A stretch of 64,000 nt of DNA, taken from the NCBI GenBank assembly GCA_022747635.1, contig JAKTNV010000011.1:18063981-18127980 (forward strand), given 5' to 3'. A program made the position numbers and the translations under genes. The first letter of the stretch is position 1. The number at the start of each line of letters is the position of its first letter. Shown one piece after another: positions 1 to 12,540 of the stretch. Origin of the DNA: Hetaerina americana. Its lineage: Eukaryota > Arthropoda > Insecta > Odonata > Calopterygidae. The notes below the pieces were generated by a model that was not told where the DNA came from, did no database searches, and saw nothing but the letters and a program-made list of their open reading frames with translations.

Positions 1-53
1 ATATATATATATTATATGTATATATATGTGTATGTATATGTATATATATATAA
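1..53. repeat. (AT)n microsatellite, window edge
   Basis: Imperfect AT/GTAT array that runs off the left edge of the window and abuts a mariner remnant. Confidence 0.9.
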
Positions 54-54
54 A

Positions 55-485
<431 letters not shown>

Positions 486-539
486 TGAACGTTTTCGGGG
501 AATCAGCACCATGTGGCCAGAGAAGGAAAATATCATCGA

Positions 540-682
540 CTTAGATATATCGATGGCTCAGGTTTTTCGGGCAAAAGGTGGTTTGACCATCGAAAATTCG
601 GAAACGTGTGATTTTATTTCTTTTTTGTGTGTTTCTGTGTTTTCTTTTTTGCTGGCTAGTGCTATCTTGATAAACATTATAT
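540..682 (+). repeat. Dispersed T-rich tail repeat (copy 1), possible PLE 3' end
   Basis: Contains GGTGGTTTGACCATC, able to form a small hairpin, followed by GAAAATTCGG, GTGTGA and a T-rich run with TTTTGTGTGTTTCTGTGTTTT, ending at an AT array. The same order of elements, with close sequence identity, is found at 19410-19512, and a more distant version lies just downstream of the Penelope-like reverse transcriptase at 27790-27897. Assignment to a PLE 3' terminus is inference from that resemblance. Confidence 0.6.
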
Positions 683-735
683 ATGCATATAAATAAATAT
701 ATATATATACATATCTACATATATGTATACACATA
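683..735. repeat. (AT)n microsatellite
   Basis: AT-rich array with CATA interruptions. Confidence 0.85.
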
Positions 736-754
736 TTTATATGAATTAATTCTC

Positions 755-1130
755 TACGTCAGTGAGAATGCTCCCCTGCCTCTTTCTCTCTCTCTTCCAC
801 CGTCTCAATTCAAGCCGCCTTATCCCCCATCCCTACTGATAACACTGCCACAACTACCACTCACTAATGCTTTTTAAGACTGACGCCTCATTCTTCTTCC
901 GTCTCACCGCCAGACTACTCACGCCCGCCACTCCGCTGGCCACTTGCCCTCCCACCCTCATCCTGTCCCCCGATCCAGTCCTCCCTCCTTTACTCCCCAC
1001 AATCTTCTAACTCTCTCTCCACCCTTCTACCCAACGACCATAACCTAACTCATCCCCACACGACTCGCATTCTTCTCCCTCCTCTCCCCATTCCCTCGTT
1101 CCATAATGTCGTACTCGTGAACGGTTCCTT
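755..1130. other. Pyrimidine-rich (CT/CCCT) block
   Basis: Long C- and T-rich stretch with few purines and no reading frame of note. Similar blocks recur through the window (for example 33.4, 39.7, 45.5 and 52.8 kb). Function unknown. Confidence 0.6.
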
Positions 1131-1373
1131 CGTGACCGGGTCCTCTCCTCGATCGCATCAGGGTAAAGCATCCCATGGATTTGGTGAAGGATTCAAATTA
1201 GCTTACTGGGTTTGAAAACAGCCTCAAATTGTTTAATTTAGCCTACATATTGAGCTCCTCATGAAATTCATGTTGGAGTGATAAAACATAACTTTTGCTT
1301 TACGAGAATTCTCTGTTTTCTGGATCAACCTTTTCAAATATATGATCACGAAATGAATGAATCTTTGTACAGT

Positions 1374-1375
<2 letters not shown>
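1131..1375. other. Unassigned AT-rich sequence
   Basis: No recognisable gene or repeat. Confidence 0.5.

Positions 1376-1444
<69 letters not shown>
1376..1444. repeat. (AT)n microsatellite
   Basis: Nearly pure AT array. Confidence 0.95.
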
Positions 1445-1445
<1 letters not shown>

Positions 1446-1493
1446 GACAAAGATTTACTCATATATTTATATAATATATATGCACGTATATAT

Positions 1494-1765
1494 GGGTCGT
1501 GGTAGTCCAGGGGTATAGCGTTGGACTACTGACCGGAGGGCCCGGGTTTGATTCCCTGGAAAGCCTCTCTGGGCAACTGCAGCTCCACCCATGGTGTGCG
1601 CTTATTTCGAGAACCAGATCTTCCTCGGAAACCATAACTGGCACAGGGAAAGGGAACTGGCCCCCCCACCCTGATTCGTGAATTTCACACCCCGCCGGGC
1701 TTATTACTGGGTGGACTCTATCTTCACCTACGAAATGGACCTTCTGGTTGATTCGGGTGGTCGAA
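1494..1765 (+). mobile_element. tRNA-derived SINE (family A), near full length
   Basis: Starts GGGTCGTGGTAGTCCAGGGG, with a pol III box A-like TAGTCCAGGGG and a box B-like GGGTTTGATTCC. The body carries the family landmarks: CTGGGCAACTGCAGCTCCACC, a segment close to GAACCAGATCTTCCT, GGAAACCATAACTGGCACAGGG, GGGCTTATTACTGGGTGGA and a 3' part near ACCTTCTGGTTGATT. Other copies lie at 9263, 42265 and 54398 (plus) and 2085 and 8635 (minus). It sits just after an AT array. Confidence 0.85.
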
Positions 1766-2080
1766 AATGACCCATTAAAATTTCTCAAGGAGCCGTGTTA
1801 TGACTACCTTGTTTTGCAACCATAAAGGTGTGTTAATTGTCGAGTTCATGCAGTCGGGGTCGCACAGTTAACTTTGGACGTATTGCGCAGCTTGGCGAAG
1901 AAATGGAATGGAACCCTTCTTAGATTAGGGGGAGGGGGGCCCATTTTCTCCACTCTTACCTAAGTCAATGGGCTTACGTGAAACTTTCTGCATTCCTATT
2001 AGGTTTTGCTCTTCGACAAAGGCGATCAGAGTGCGTGGACAAGTTTCCATTTTTAAAGCACACTTCACAGTTTTATCTAT
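1766..2080. other. Unassigned sequence between two SINEs
   Basis: No gene or repeat recognised. Confidence 0.5.
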
Positions 2081-2084
2081 TTCA

Positions 2085-2400
2085 ATGAAATAGTGATCAC
2101 TTTTTCTAACAGTTATCAACCGAGAAGGTAAATAAGAAAGGTGACGATCGAGCTGACCCAATCATAAGCCCGACGGCGAGTGAAATTCACACGCTGAGGT
2201 ATTAAGGGGTGCTAGTTCCTTTCTCTGTGCCCCAATACGTGGTTTCTCTGGAAGATCTGGCATTCGAAAAATCACACAGCTCGGGGAAAGCTTATGGTAC
2301 GCGGAGTTGTCACTTGGAATCGAATCCGGGTCCTCCGGTCAGTTGGACAGCGTTCCACTCACTGGGCTACCACGTCCCCCACCACCGAGGTTTGATTCGT
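2085..2400 (-). mobile_element. tRNA-derived SINE (family A), diverged
   Basis: On the minus strand the head is near 2395 with box B-like GGATTCGATTCC, followed by the GTGATTTTTCG, CCAGATCTTCC, GTGTGAATTTCAC and CGTCGGGCTTATGAT landmarks of family A. The 3' half near 2100-2150 is poorly conserved. Confidence 0.75.
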
Positions 2401-3515
2401 TCTTGAGAATGAGTCGCCTGGGTGACCGGTCAACACCGGTCCACCGAAGTCTCTCTCTTCACTGTAGTACTGCGGGCGTGCTTCTTGTGAGACGGTTGTC
2501 CCAGCGCATTCAGCCGGCTCACTCTTCGCCCCGTCTCTCTGATTGACTAAATACAGTTGCAGGTAGCCCCGGCTATTTCCCCACCCGAGCGTCGCATAGC
2601 GATGGGTGGCGGAATCGTCGTCTGAGTGCGTTTGAAGTGATATCTGAAGCCTTCAGAATTTTTTAGGCCTTTTATATGCGGTGTAACAAGAGCCCATACG
2701 ATCACTTTTCCGAAGAAACTTTTCCAATCCATAATTGTCAGCACATTGATCGAAGCTGCTGATGCAGGTTTTCCACGTGTGACTGGAGCTTTCTGGAACG
2801 AAAATGTTGTTCGAGCCGAGAAAAATATTTCCAGGTATTCTACCCATTAAAGGTAGGTTTACGACAGCCCCGCAAACTTATTTACATCCGCTTATTACGA
2901 GCACTTACTCTTGCTATTCCTACATTGTTTCTTTCTTTATTTCATCGTAACGTCTGCCTGCTTTCATGTGCCGTCCAAAAAGCCTACTCCCTTCCTTTCC
3001 TCTACCATGCTAGCATCTAGCGTTCTGCCTTCCATCAAGGAAGACCCTGGCAATCTTGTTTCCTTCGTTCATTTTCTCTGACTTCGTTTTTCCCTTGCGA
3101 TAACTTCCTACCTTTGGTCAAAATGTTTAAAACCTCGGCGATTGTCCTCTTCAACTTCTAACGTATTTTCTGTACGCCCACATCCAAAATGCCTCAATTT
3201 ACGCTCAGCGTATGTCATCAAATGCCAAGAGCGAAATGATTTATCCATATTATTAATCCGTCATGTTTTCCCATTTTTACGCATCGGTGCGCAAGTTTTT
3301 GGGTTCCATTTATTTGAGTTGTATGCTTGGTGAATTGTTATTTTGATAGACATGGTCAAGGTGTTACCGTAATAAATTTAAGAAGAAAAAAAGTCTATCG
3401 TGGACTGCATTCATTCAAGGGTAGAAAATGATAAAGTATTGCGTAATCTCAAACAATAGCATTTGCATGAGAATTTGATTTGAATAAATAAATAAAGTTA
3501 TATATAAATAAATAA

Positions 3516-3520
<5 letters not shown>
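2401..3520. other. Unassigned sequence
   Basis: About 1.1 kb without a supported gene. Near 2830-2870 a short minus-strand match to the 3' end of the RTE-like LINE family is visible (AAACCTACCTTTAATGGGTAG). The rest is AT-rich and unassigned. Confidence 0.45.

Positions 3521-3580
<60 letters not shown>
3521..3580. repeat. (AT)n microsatellite
   Basis: AT array that directly abuts the left TIR of a mariner element. Confidence 0.95.
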
Positions 3581-4891
<1,311 letters not shown>

Positions 4892-4894
4892 TAT

Positions 4895-5060
4895 GACGTC
4901 CTTCGGATGGGACGTTAAACTGCGGACCCTCTTGGCGCCTTTCTTTAAGAGTAGGCTTATGTCGACGCCGGGTTAATATCCTTCCTTCCTCTTTTCCCAT
5001 CCATTCCCATCGCGCATATGACCGTAGCTGTTGGTCGACTCTCTTAAACCTACTTCTCCC
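4895..5060 (+). repeat. Unclassified dispersed repeat (family D), copy 1
   Basis: Contains CGGATGGGACGTTAAACTGC, TTGGCGCCTTTC and TCGACGCCGGGTT, and a following CT-rich part with GACCGTAGCTGTTGGTCG. The reverse complement of 21790-21945 shows the same blocks in the same order. No coding capacity seen; family identity unknown to me, possibly a SINE body or LINE untranslated region. Confidence 0.65.
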
Positions 5061-5078
5061 ACATGTTCCTGTGTGAAA

Positions 5079-5080
<2 letters not shown>

Positions 5081-5155
<75 letters not shown>
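5081..5155. repeat. (AT)n microsatellite
   Basis: Pure AT array of about 75 bp. Confidence 0.97.
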
Positions 5156-5157
<2 letters not shown>

Positions 5158-6825
5158 TAGGTGCTACCAACAATAGTAAATATTGAACTAACTTGATTTT
5201 TCTAGATCTTGAATGCGATATTATAAATATCCGCTATGATTTGTTTGCGAGTATGTTAATTTTGAAGTTTTGAACTCGTTAAAAAATCTCCGCCAGCTGG
5301 AAATAACGCCATGTTTCACATGCAAGAATTACTTTGAAGATAGTGTTTGATAAATAAATAAAAAATATTAATTTATATTTTGATTTAAAATGATTTTAAA
5401 TAAAATGAGGTCAAATAAATATGTTAAATTATGCTATTTAACCATTTTGAATTAAAAAAAATAACGCCGCAGTTAACATTTAAAATTGTCATATGAAATC
5501 CCAATTTTTTCAGAGAAAAGAAATACTATATACCACGTTTGGAAGGGAAGCCGAGTCACGCATATCCCTAACCTTTGCAGTTACAGGCGCATATGATATC
5601 ATAAGGATCATAAATTAATATCCATCGAGATTACCATATCGGAGATATATTACGATTTCTAGATGCTTTGTATGACCTTATCTATCCAGTTTAGTTTAGT
5701 TTTTTCCTAAAACAGGCATTCAGTTTTTTTTTTAACTACAAGTACTTTTACTTTTGATTTAGTCAATACGTATACTGAATGAGTAACTGAATTTTGATTG
5801 ATAAATAATATTTAATTGCATAAAAATATCAAGCAATCTTTGTTTAACATGACTTAGCAAATCGTGCCGAATCCTGATGTTTAAAGTCAGTCAGGTCAGA
5901 AATATTTCCCAGTACCTCCTCCTTAGCCAAACTACTCGTAATCTGAATTGTTTCCAATTTAAGTTCTTCACACTCTCCACCTTCTTTTTGTCCAAAATAT
6001 CTGTTATATTTCACCTTTCCCGCTTAAACAGTGCGTTCTCCCTTTTGCCACAAACTCTAGCCTTCCGTAACCAAGGTTATGACGTAAAAAAGTCATCAAC
6101 CTCCTTCATGATATACTTTTTACGAGATGTCTTCCAGTTCTTAGGTATCCCATTGTTTTTCTCGTGTCTGGTGGTAGATAAATAGATATTTTTTACCCTG
6201 AAATATGTAGATGTGAACTCTTTAGATTTCAAGAAATGGATGGTTACGTCATGCAGGAAACAGGGTTCCTCTTATATACTGCTAAAGTGAAAAGCTCTTT
6301 CAAAATGGCGTCTTTTTTTGTAAAAGAACAGTGTTTAATCATCTGTTTTTTTATTTCGTGGTTGAAAACCTATCGAAATTCGTTGTCAATTCTTTGAGAT
6401 ATGCGTTAATAGTGAAAAATATTCTTTCGTGGATGCGACAGTTCAAAGAAGGGCGTCTAGTCACTATGAACCAAGAAGCCAGCCTTTGATAGTAAGCAAT
6501 TTTGCAGGGGGTAAAATGAACCCCTACATAGAAGCGTTGTCTTCGGCCGTGGGCCTACGCTGTAAAAGATGTTAACGTCCACAGGGAGATTATTTTGAGA
6601 TGTAAGAGAAGTTTCAACGTTCTGTTGTGAGTAGTTTGTCATAAAAATATTAACTTGAAAGCACTTAACATTATGCCCACTTTTATTTTGAGTTCTTCCA
6701 GACATTTCAAATCTGTTCAAGTACAAGTAATTTCGGAACTGTCTTTCTATATGTACTCGTATTTAGGTTCTGACGTTGTCTGAACATGTTTTACTTCCTG
6801 TTGCATCCGGCGAAGTAATGTGAAT
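5156..6825. other. Unassigned AT-rich sequence
   Basis: About 1.7 kb with no long reading frame, no motif of a known protein and no obvious repeat. Confidence 0.5.
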
Positions 6826-7290
6826 CCCCCCCTTACCAAATCTCCCCCTTACCAAATCTCCCCTCGACATGGTCCAACGCCCTTCTTTCACTTGCTTTTT
6901 AATTTTTTTCCTCTCCTACCCACTCCCTCGCGTTCCAGTTGATTCCTCATTTTCCCGCGCTGACCAAGGAGGGTGGGTTTCGCAGGAACGAGGTGGGGAA
7001 GGAAGGGGTCGGGTCCAGACCACTTGACGGAACACGCGATTTTTTCCGCTCTAGCTCTCAGCCTCTGTCGCTTTTTTTCCTTGACTCCTTCAAGGGGATA
7101 AATCTCGCGGCTGTAGCGATCCATTCGCCCTCCATTCCCACCTCCCCATTTCCCTCCCTCTCCCACCCTTTCCGAAATCCCTTCCCGCATTTTCTTCAAG
7201 AGCTGCGCGCGGAGCCATGTTTGACGAACGCGAGCGTAATAATTCCTATTGGGAAAGCCTAAAGCAGTGGGTGACGTCAGACGACGCGAG
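6826..7290. other. Pyrimidine-rich, CpG-containing block
   Basis: Begins with direct repeats of CCCCCTTACCAAATCT (6826-6865), then a C- and T-rich stretch with several CpGs and a TGACGTCAG palindrome-like site near 7272. No coherent protein. Could be regulatory; nothing decides this. Confidence 0.45.
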
Positions 7291-8545
7291 GAAAGACATT
7301 GTTACGAGCGGTACGTAAAAGCTTGGGAAAATCTTGATCCATATTTATTGTGATACGTTATATTCCTTAGTTAATTAAGCGATAGATGCATAAACAGCTA
7401 TGTTTAAAAATAACCCTCCTGGTGATCAATTATGACACTCTAATAATACAATAAAGGATTGAATTGCCACCTAGGTTTGTAGTCCGGTGTCATTTTTTGG
7501 TACACAGTAAAGCCTTTGTACTTGTATTTATGTAATTTCCAAAGTAATTATCGAAAATCTTATGCAGTTTTTCCGCACGATGTTGATTGATACCTATCTA
7601 ATGCATTAAGCACTAGATTATCATTAGTATTATTATGTGCTAAGCAAACTAGAAGCATGATAAAAATACATGGTATGCGATTACCGTACATTTTGATGAA
7701 CTTTAAATGTATTCCTCAGAATCACATCGAAAATTATCTTCCAATCTCTGTTCATTTGGGACAGCGCTGACCGGAGGGTCAGAGGTCGAGTCCCGGGACG
7801 ACTCAGAGGGCTCTTCGCAGTGCAAAATTTCGGGTGCCATTTCTTCGTGTAATTTCAATGGTCGTCTATGGATATTTTTTCCAACTCCTATCCAGAAACC
7901 CATTCACCCATATTTATATGTTCGCATATTTATTACCGTTAAAACTACGTGGGTTCGGGGTTTGCACGTGCTTCTCTGTCCGTTTTAAAGATTATGATGG
8001 CCCAATGTCTGTGAATATATCGATTTCTTGCGACTATAGTATATCGCGCGGGCCTGCAATTTCAAGTCACCTTCGCGTCCCCTTACTCTTCTCTCAATTG
8101 GCAACATTGCTGTCTCGGCCCACGCTCGTTTCGGTCGAAACAATTTTTCCGTCTCGTACGTCCTCATCCATATTACAGTTCGCCATTCACGTTTTAGACA
8201 CTCATATACTATGAATACGTGCAGGGGTACTAAACATATATATGAATACATCTCCTCGGATGAGTTAAGGCATTCATCCGTTGGATTTCTACCGACTGAG
8301 ATCCCTAGGAATTCACTGTTTGCGCGTTCATTCTCGTATAACTGTTTTTACAAAAGATTAATTAAACTGAAAATGACTCATTTCAATATTGCGGTTGTCC
8401 CAACCGCCTTCATTGGAGACTAGTACTATTCTTGTACGATAGACTAATGAAGGCAACTGAGACGACTGAAAAATAGAAAATAGTTATTTTCAGTTTTATT
8501 ACTCATTTCTAAAAACAAGTATGCATATATAATTGCCTATTTTAC
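7291..8545. other. Unassigned sequence with a short tRNA-like scrap
   Basis: Mostly unassigned. Near 7765-7805 the text CTGACCGGAGGGTCAGAGG followed by GTCGAGTCCCGG resembles the box B end of a tRNA-derived SINE head. Too short to classify. Confidence 0.4.
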
Positions 8546-8549
8546 ATTA

Positions 8550-8620
<71 letters not shown>
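8550..8620. repeat. (AT)n microsatellite
   Basis: AT array at the 3' end of a minus-strand SINE. Confidence 0.95.
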
Positions 8621-8623
<3 letters not shown>

Positions 8624-8634
8624 ATAAACACATA

Positions 8635-8788
8635 AATCGACCCGGAGGTCGGTTTGGTAGGTGATGGCAGAGTTCACCAGTAGTACTAAGCCCGACGGCG
8701 TGTGAAATTCACACATCAAGGTAGGGGGGCCAGTTCCTTTCCCTGTGCCCGTTATGGTTTCTCAGGAAGATCTGGTACCCGAAAACCC
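8635..8788 (-). mobile_element. SINE family A, 5'-truncated
   Basis: Minus-strand reading gives CGGGTACCAGATCTTCCTGA, GAAACCATAACGGGCACAGGG, GTGTGAATTTCACACGCCGT, GGGCTTAGTACT and ACCTACCAAACCGACCTCCG, the distal body of family A without the tRNA head. It is bracketed by AT arrays on both sides. Confidence 0.85.
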
Positions 8789-8799
8789 GTTTTTTATGG

Positions 8800-8875
<76 letters not shown>

Positions 8876-8892
8876 GTATATATATATATGCA
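8800..8892. repeat. (AT)n microsatellite
   Basis: AT array with a CGTA and GCATACAT-containing end. Confidence 0.95.
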
Positions 8893-8924
8893 TACATATG
8901 TACAAAATACATGTACAGGTTGTA

Positions 8925-9015
8925 TATGTATTTGGATTGTGTTTTGTTAGGAGTCACAAAATTTTATTTGGTAGTTGTGCCCATCCAAAAACCTTCCTTA
9001 AGCGGTAGATTACCA
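8925..9015 (+). mobile_element. RTE-like LINE, 3' end only
   Basis: Reads TTTTGTTAGGAGTCACAAAA, then GTGCCCATCCAAAAACCTTC, CTTAAGCGGTAGATTACC and an (AAT)n-like tail. This matches the 3' end of the near-complete LINE at 46.5-49.9 kb (minus), where the same segment precedes an AT array. Confidence 0.75.
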
Positions 9016-9039
9016 AATAATAATAATATTCACATGGAT

Positions 9040-9178
9040 ATAGATGTAAGGAAAAGAGATTGGAACACACATGAAACACAAAAACAGGAGAGGTGGGGAA
9101 TGCAAAATCGAGCTGATTGTACTTGCAAAAATATTACCATGACCGGAACTTGAACCATAGGCCTTTTACTTGCCATAT
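9040..9178 (-). mobile_element. SINE family B, diverged partial copy
   Basis: Shares with 40440-40570 the order AGGAAAAG..GAT..GGAACAC, GAGAGGTGGGGAA, TCGA, a TTGTACTTGCAAAAATAT-like segment and ACCGGAACTTGAACC, which is the complement of a box B. Head toward higher coordinates. Confidence 0.7.
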
Positions 9179-9187
9179 ATAAATTTG

Positions 9188-9189
<2 letters not shown>

Positions 9190-9258
<69 letters not shown>
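9190..9258. repeat. (AT)n microsatellite
   Basis: Pure AT array between a family B and a family A SINE. Confidence 0.95.
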
Positions 9259-9262
<4 letters not shown>

Positions 9263-9265
<3 letters not shown>

Positions 9266-9540
9266 TAGTCGGTCGCGGTAACCCGGGGGTAGGACGTTGG
9301 CCTACTGCCCGGAGGGCCGTATTCGATTCCCGGGCAAGCTTCTCGGGCACTCTCAGCTCCACCCAAGCTGTGATTTTTCAGGTACCACATCTTCTTGGGA
9401 AACCATTGCCAGCGCAGGCAGAGGTACTGGCTTCCCTGCCCTGATGTGTGAATTCCACAGGCCGTTTGGCTTAGTACCGGATGAACTCTATCAAACCGAT
9501 CTTCAGTTTGATTACTGTGATTACGGTTTTTATAAACACA
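9263..9540 (+). mobile_element. tRNA-derived SINE (family A), near full length
   Basis: Head GTCGGTCGCGGTAACCCGGG, box B-like GTATTCGATTCCCGGG, then the family A body: CAGCTCCACCCAAGCTGTG, CAGGTACCACATCTTCTTGG, CCTGATGTGTGAATTCCACA, GGCTTAGTACCGGATGAAC and CCGATCTTCAGTTTGATTAC. It lies directly after an AT array. Confidence 0.85.
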
Positions 9541-10300
9541 TACTAATACACACACACTTGATGGGAGATGAGATGGAAGAGAAGTGACCAAAAGAAATCA
9601 GATCTCGTATAAAATAATACGTCGTTTGAATTTTAAGGGATATTATGTCGGAACGGATCATGTCCACTTAAACGTCCATACTTATGAAATGCTCATTGAT
9701 TTGTATAAATTTTGTTTCCTCAATGTTAACGCATCGCAACCAATCCGATCGCTGGACCAGCGCGTGTAATGTTAACCTTCCCCCCTCCCCCATCCTACTC
9801 TCCGTTTTATGGGATTGCAGAGATGAGGAGAGAAAAAATAAATGAATAAAAATACTCCCGCTCGAAATAAAATAAAAACAACAACTCGCTTCGAGTTCAT
9901 GTGTGTTTGATTCGCTGAATTGGCAACACTGTGTCCCTGCTTCGAATCATCTTCCCGCCAGCTTGCCTCGCCCATCGGGCAAATAATGAGATAGTTCCAT
10001 TAAGGAGATACATCGCTCGTCGCCGCCGACCCCATCCTCCTCCCTTTTTTTATGTAATCCTAAATATATATACTACTATGAATTTCTCCATGACGTCGGG
10101 ATGCTAAAAAGGATACAAGGGCAGAACGAATGGAGTGGGGAGGGGGGTGGGAAGGAATGTGCTTGCGAAGAGGGAGAGGAAAGAGAGAGAGATAAATAAA
10201 AGAGGAAATAGCCTTTCACTCTCTCCCCTACTTAGTCACGCCAATTCTCGATTGTGACGGAGGCGCCGCTCTCTCCAGCGGCGGGAAACTTTAGTCCCCT
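9541..10300. other. Unassigned sequence with a C-rich and a GA-rich patch
   Basis: No gene recognised. A C-rich patch sits at 9775-9800 and a GA-rich patch at 10130-10200. Confidence 0.45.
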
Positions 10301-10329
10301 TAGGTTTTCTTTTGACAAATGACAAGCGA

Positions 10330-10680
10330 TTGTGGACGATGCGTGTGGGTTGGGTGTGGGTGACCGCAGTCAAAAGATCTCTAAATAAAATTGCCATTAA
10401 CAAATCAAAAATCCAACCCACCCTCTACTCTAATTTAGCCCACCAAGGTAAAGAAACCCTTCTGAGTGACCCTTTGGACCATATTCAGTCCACCTTCTTC
10501 CCAAACGGACGTAGAGAACGGTGAGACTGAAGACCAGAGAACAACAAAGCTGCTCGCGGGAGAAGGCGGGGATACACCGAATATATCACTTGCCGAATCG
10601 GACTTCAAGTACATGATTTCACAAATACTAATAGGAAAAGCTCCAGGCTCCGACAGAATCCATTGGAAAATGATTTAAAA
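10330..10680 (+). pseudogene. LINE reverse transcriptase fragment (N-terminal RT region)
   Basis: Two overlapping plus-strand frames join into a pattern typical of the region just before RT motif 1 in I/Jockey/R1-type LINEs. The first frame gives a DPLDHIQSTFFPNGR-like segment, comparable to the family's 'L..FFP' block. The second gives SLAESDFKYMISQI and GKAPGSDRIHWKMI, comparable to the usual 'KAPGPDGI' motif. The shift lies near 10500 and the frame stops at 10678. No other LINE domain is visible around it. The clade cannot be decided from this piece. Confidence 0.6.
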
Positions 10681-10716
10681 AGTTGAATGAACCAATATAA
10701 AAGCTAGCTAGGTATA

Positions 10717-10835
10717 GGGTGCATTCCAAAAGTAATGCAATCATTTTTTTAAGTAATTTATTGAACAGATTTGCATAAACACATTAAATCCTTCTAAGTA
10801 CTGTCCTTGGGCCTCTACACATTTTTTCCTGAAGA
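10717..10835 (-). mobile_element. Mariner-like element, transposase 3' end and one TIR
   Basis: A TA at 10715-10716 precedes GGGTGCATTCCAAAAGTAAT, a mariner-type terminus. On the minus strand the adjoining DNA translates as CVEAQGQYLEGFNV, the usual C-terminus of a mariner transposase (compare the KCVAAQGAYLEDY end of copy 1). The rest of the element is absent. It is a different subfamily from the copies at 3.6 and 40.8 kb. Confidence 0.7.
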
Positions 10836-10839
10836 TTAC

Positions 10840-12480
10840 CAATAGTTATAATAATATCCGGGTAGTGGAAAATGTAGTTGCAAGGAATTATTGGGTTAAT
10901 GGAGATATTTATAGGGACCTGGGAAGATAGATTGGAGAGAACGGATATTTATTCGAATTGGAGAATTGCTTCCAATCAATCCTCGGATTGATAGCCCGTA
11001 ATATTGTGGGTTAATGCCGAGCTATACCCTCTGCCCCCATGAGAATACATCACTTCCGCTAGCATTCAGAGAGAACTCGTTACGTTTAGGAGTTGAAGTT
11101 TATATCGTAAATTAAAGGCAATTATGGTGAGAGAGATATGACCGAAGCTATCAAAGTCGTTAAAAAAATCCGGGCGCATCATTCCTTCGGCCTCAGTACA
11201 ACTTTTTACGTACTGCCATCCATCAACTTGACCATCTCGATTGAAACAAAGGGGTTGTTTGAGAGACTATCACTCGCCTACTGATAAGACGGCTATCATC
11301 ATTTGTCCTGATGTGTTAAACTATTACGGGATAATATCCTCGAGAAAGGCAATCATTCGCAAACAGCACAGAATCGCGTTATCGAGTGCCAGTGAATGAA
11401 AATTAGCGACGGATGCCAATGAGCGAAGGAGCACTAAATAAGCCTTTCCTTTTGACTCAATAAAAAAAAAATTCATCTCCGCTACGAAGTCTTGGAATTG
11501 ATACATCGGTGACGAAACATTTATGGTCCAGAAATATTCATCTCGAAGGAAACGTATATGCGAGTTTCTTCATTCACGAATCAAGATTATTTAAGGTTTT
11601 GAGATATGGAATCATAACGAGGTGACTGCGATTAACAAAATTAAAAAAAACACATCGACATGTGCGAAGACGTATAAATGAGTTGTTTGCTATGGAAGAA
11701 CTCAAAGGGTGTTACATGTTGATTATTTTAGATAGCGTGGGAAAATAAGGGTCAAAAACACTTCACCGGTGGTAATAAAAATTCTCCGAGACAAGTTATG
11801 AACCATAACTCGGATTAATATTCGAATGTTTTTTTTTATTTTATCCACTCTACCTTTTTAATGACCTTTTATTCTATCCCTTTCGTTCTACGTTTTCGAA
11901 CTGAAAGCCTGACTGACCTCAGCACGGGCATTAATACGTCCGCAACACATTTAGACAGCTGTAGTGGGAAGGAAAACGTTTTGATTATGCTTTGATTCGT
12001 TTTTCCATTAAGGAATAGCGTTTCCTAGGTCTCCAAACATATCTGTTGTTGGTGTTGGGGGAACTACGTCGTGTGTGGAGTATTTTTTTTATGTTTTCTT
12101 TCGCATACTATAGCTTATGTTTTTGTGTGGGATGTTTCCTTAGCTACAGTTATAAAAGGACCCCACTTTTCACCTCGCGTTTATAAGCATATCAGTTTGA
12201 ATGGTCCGCAGTCGTGATATGTGATGAGATGGTATATTCCCTTGATCGTTTGAGAAACGGTAGGTATCAGATAAGACGAAAGATATCTCTCGATTAGGAT
12301 AAATAGATGCTATCCGAACCGTGTCATGATAAATGCCCTGTCTTTATTCTAAATTATCTTTGGCGTTTGTTTTATGGATTCGTGAAAAAGAGAGCACTTA
12401 TTAAGGAATTGCTCCGGATCATGAATATGATGCGCACTGAGCACATGAACTCACATTTAAATTGGATTAGACTAATGATA
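10840..12480. other. Unassigned AT-rich sequence
   Basis: About 1.6 kb without a supported gene or repeat. Confidence 0.5.
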
Positions 12481-12482
12481 AC

Positions 12483-12530
12483 TATTAGGTAAACTACCTT
12501 TAAAGCTGTGTTTTGGGTGGACACAGACTG
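12483..12530 (-). mobile_element. RTE-like LINE 3' end scrap
   Basis: Minus strand reads TGTGTCCACCCAAAACACAG and AAAGGTAGTTTACC, the 3'-terminal signature of the RTE-like LINE family. Short, so moderate support. Confidence 0.5.
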
Positions 12531-12540
12531 GAAAACGATT

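Noticed and set aside
5081..5155. Open frames coding long Tyr-Ile repeats
   Set aside because: They are translations of (AT)n arrays and are not proteins.
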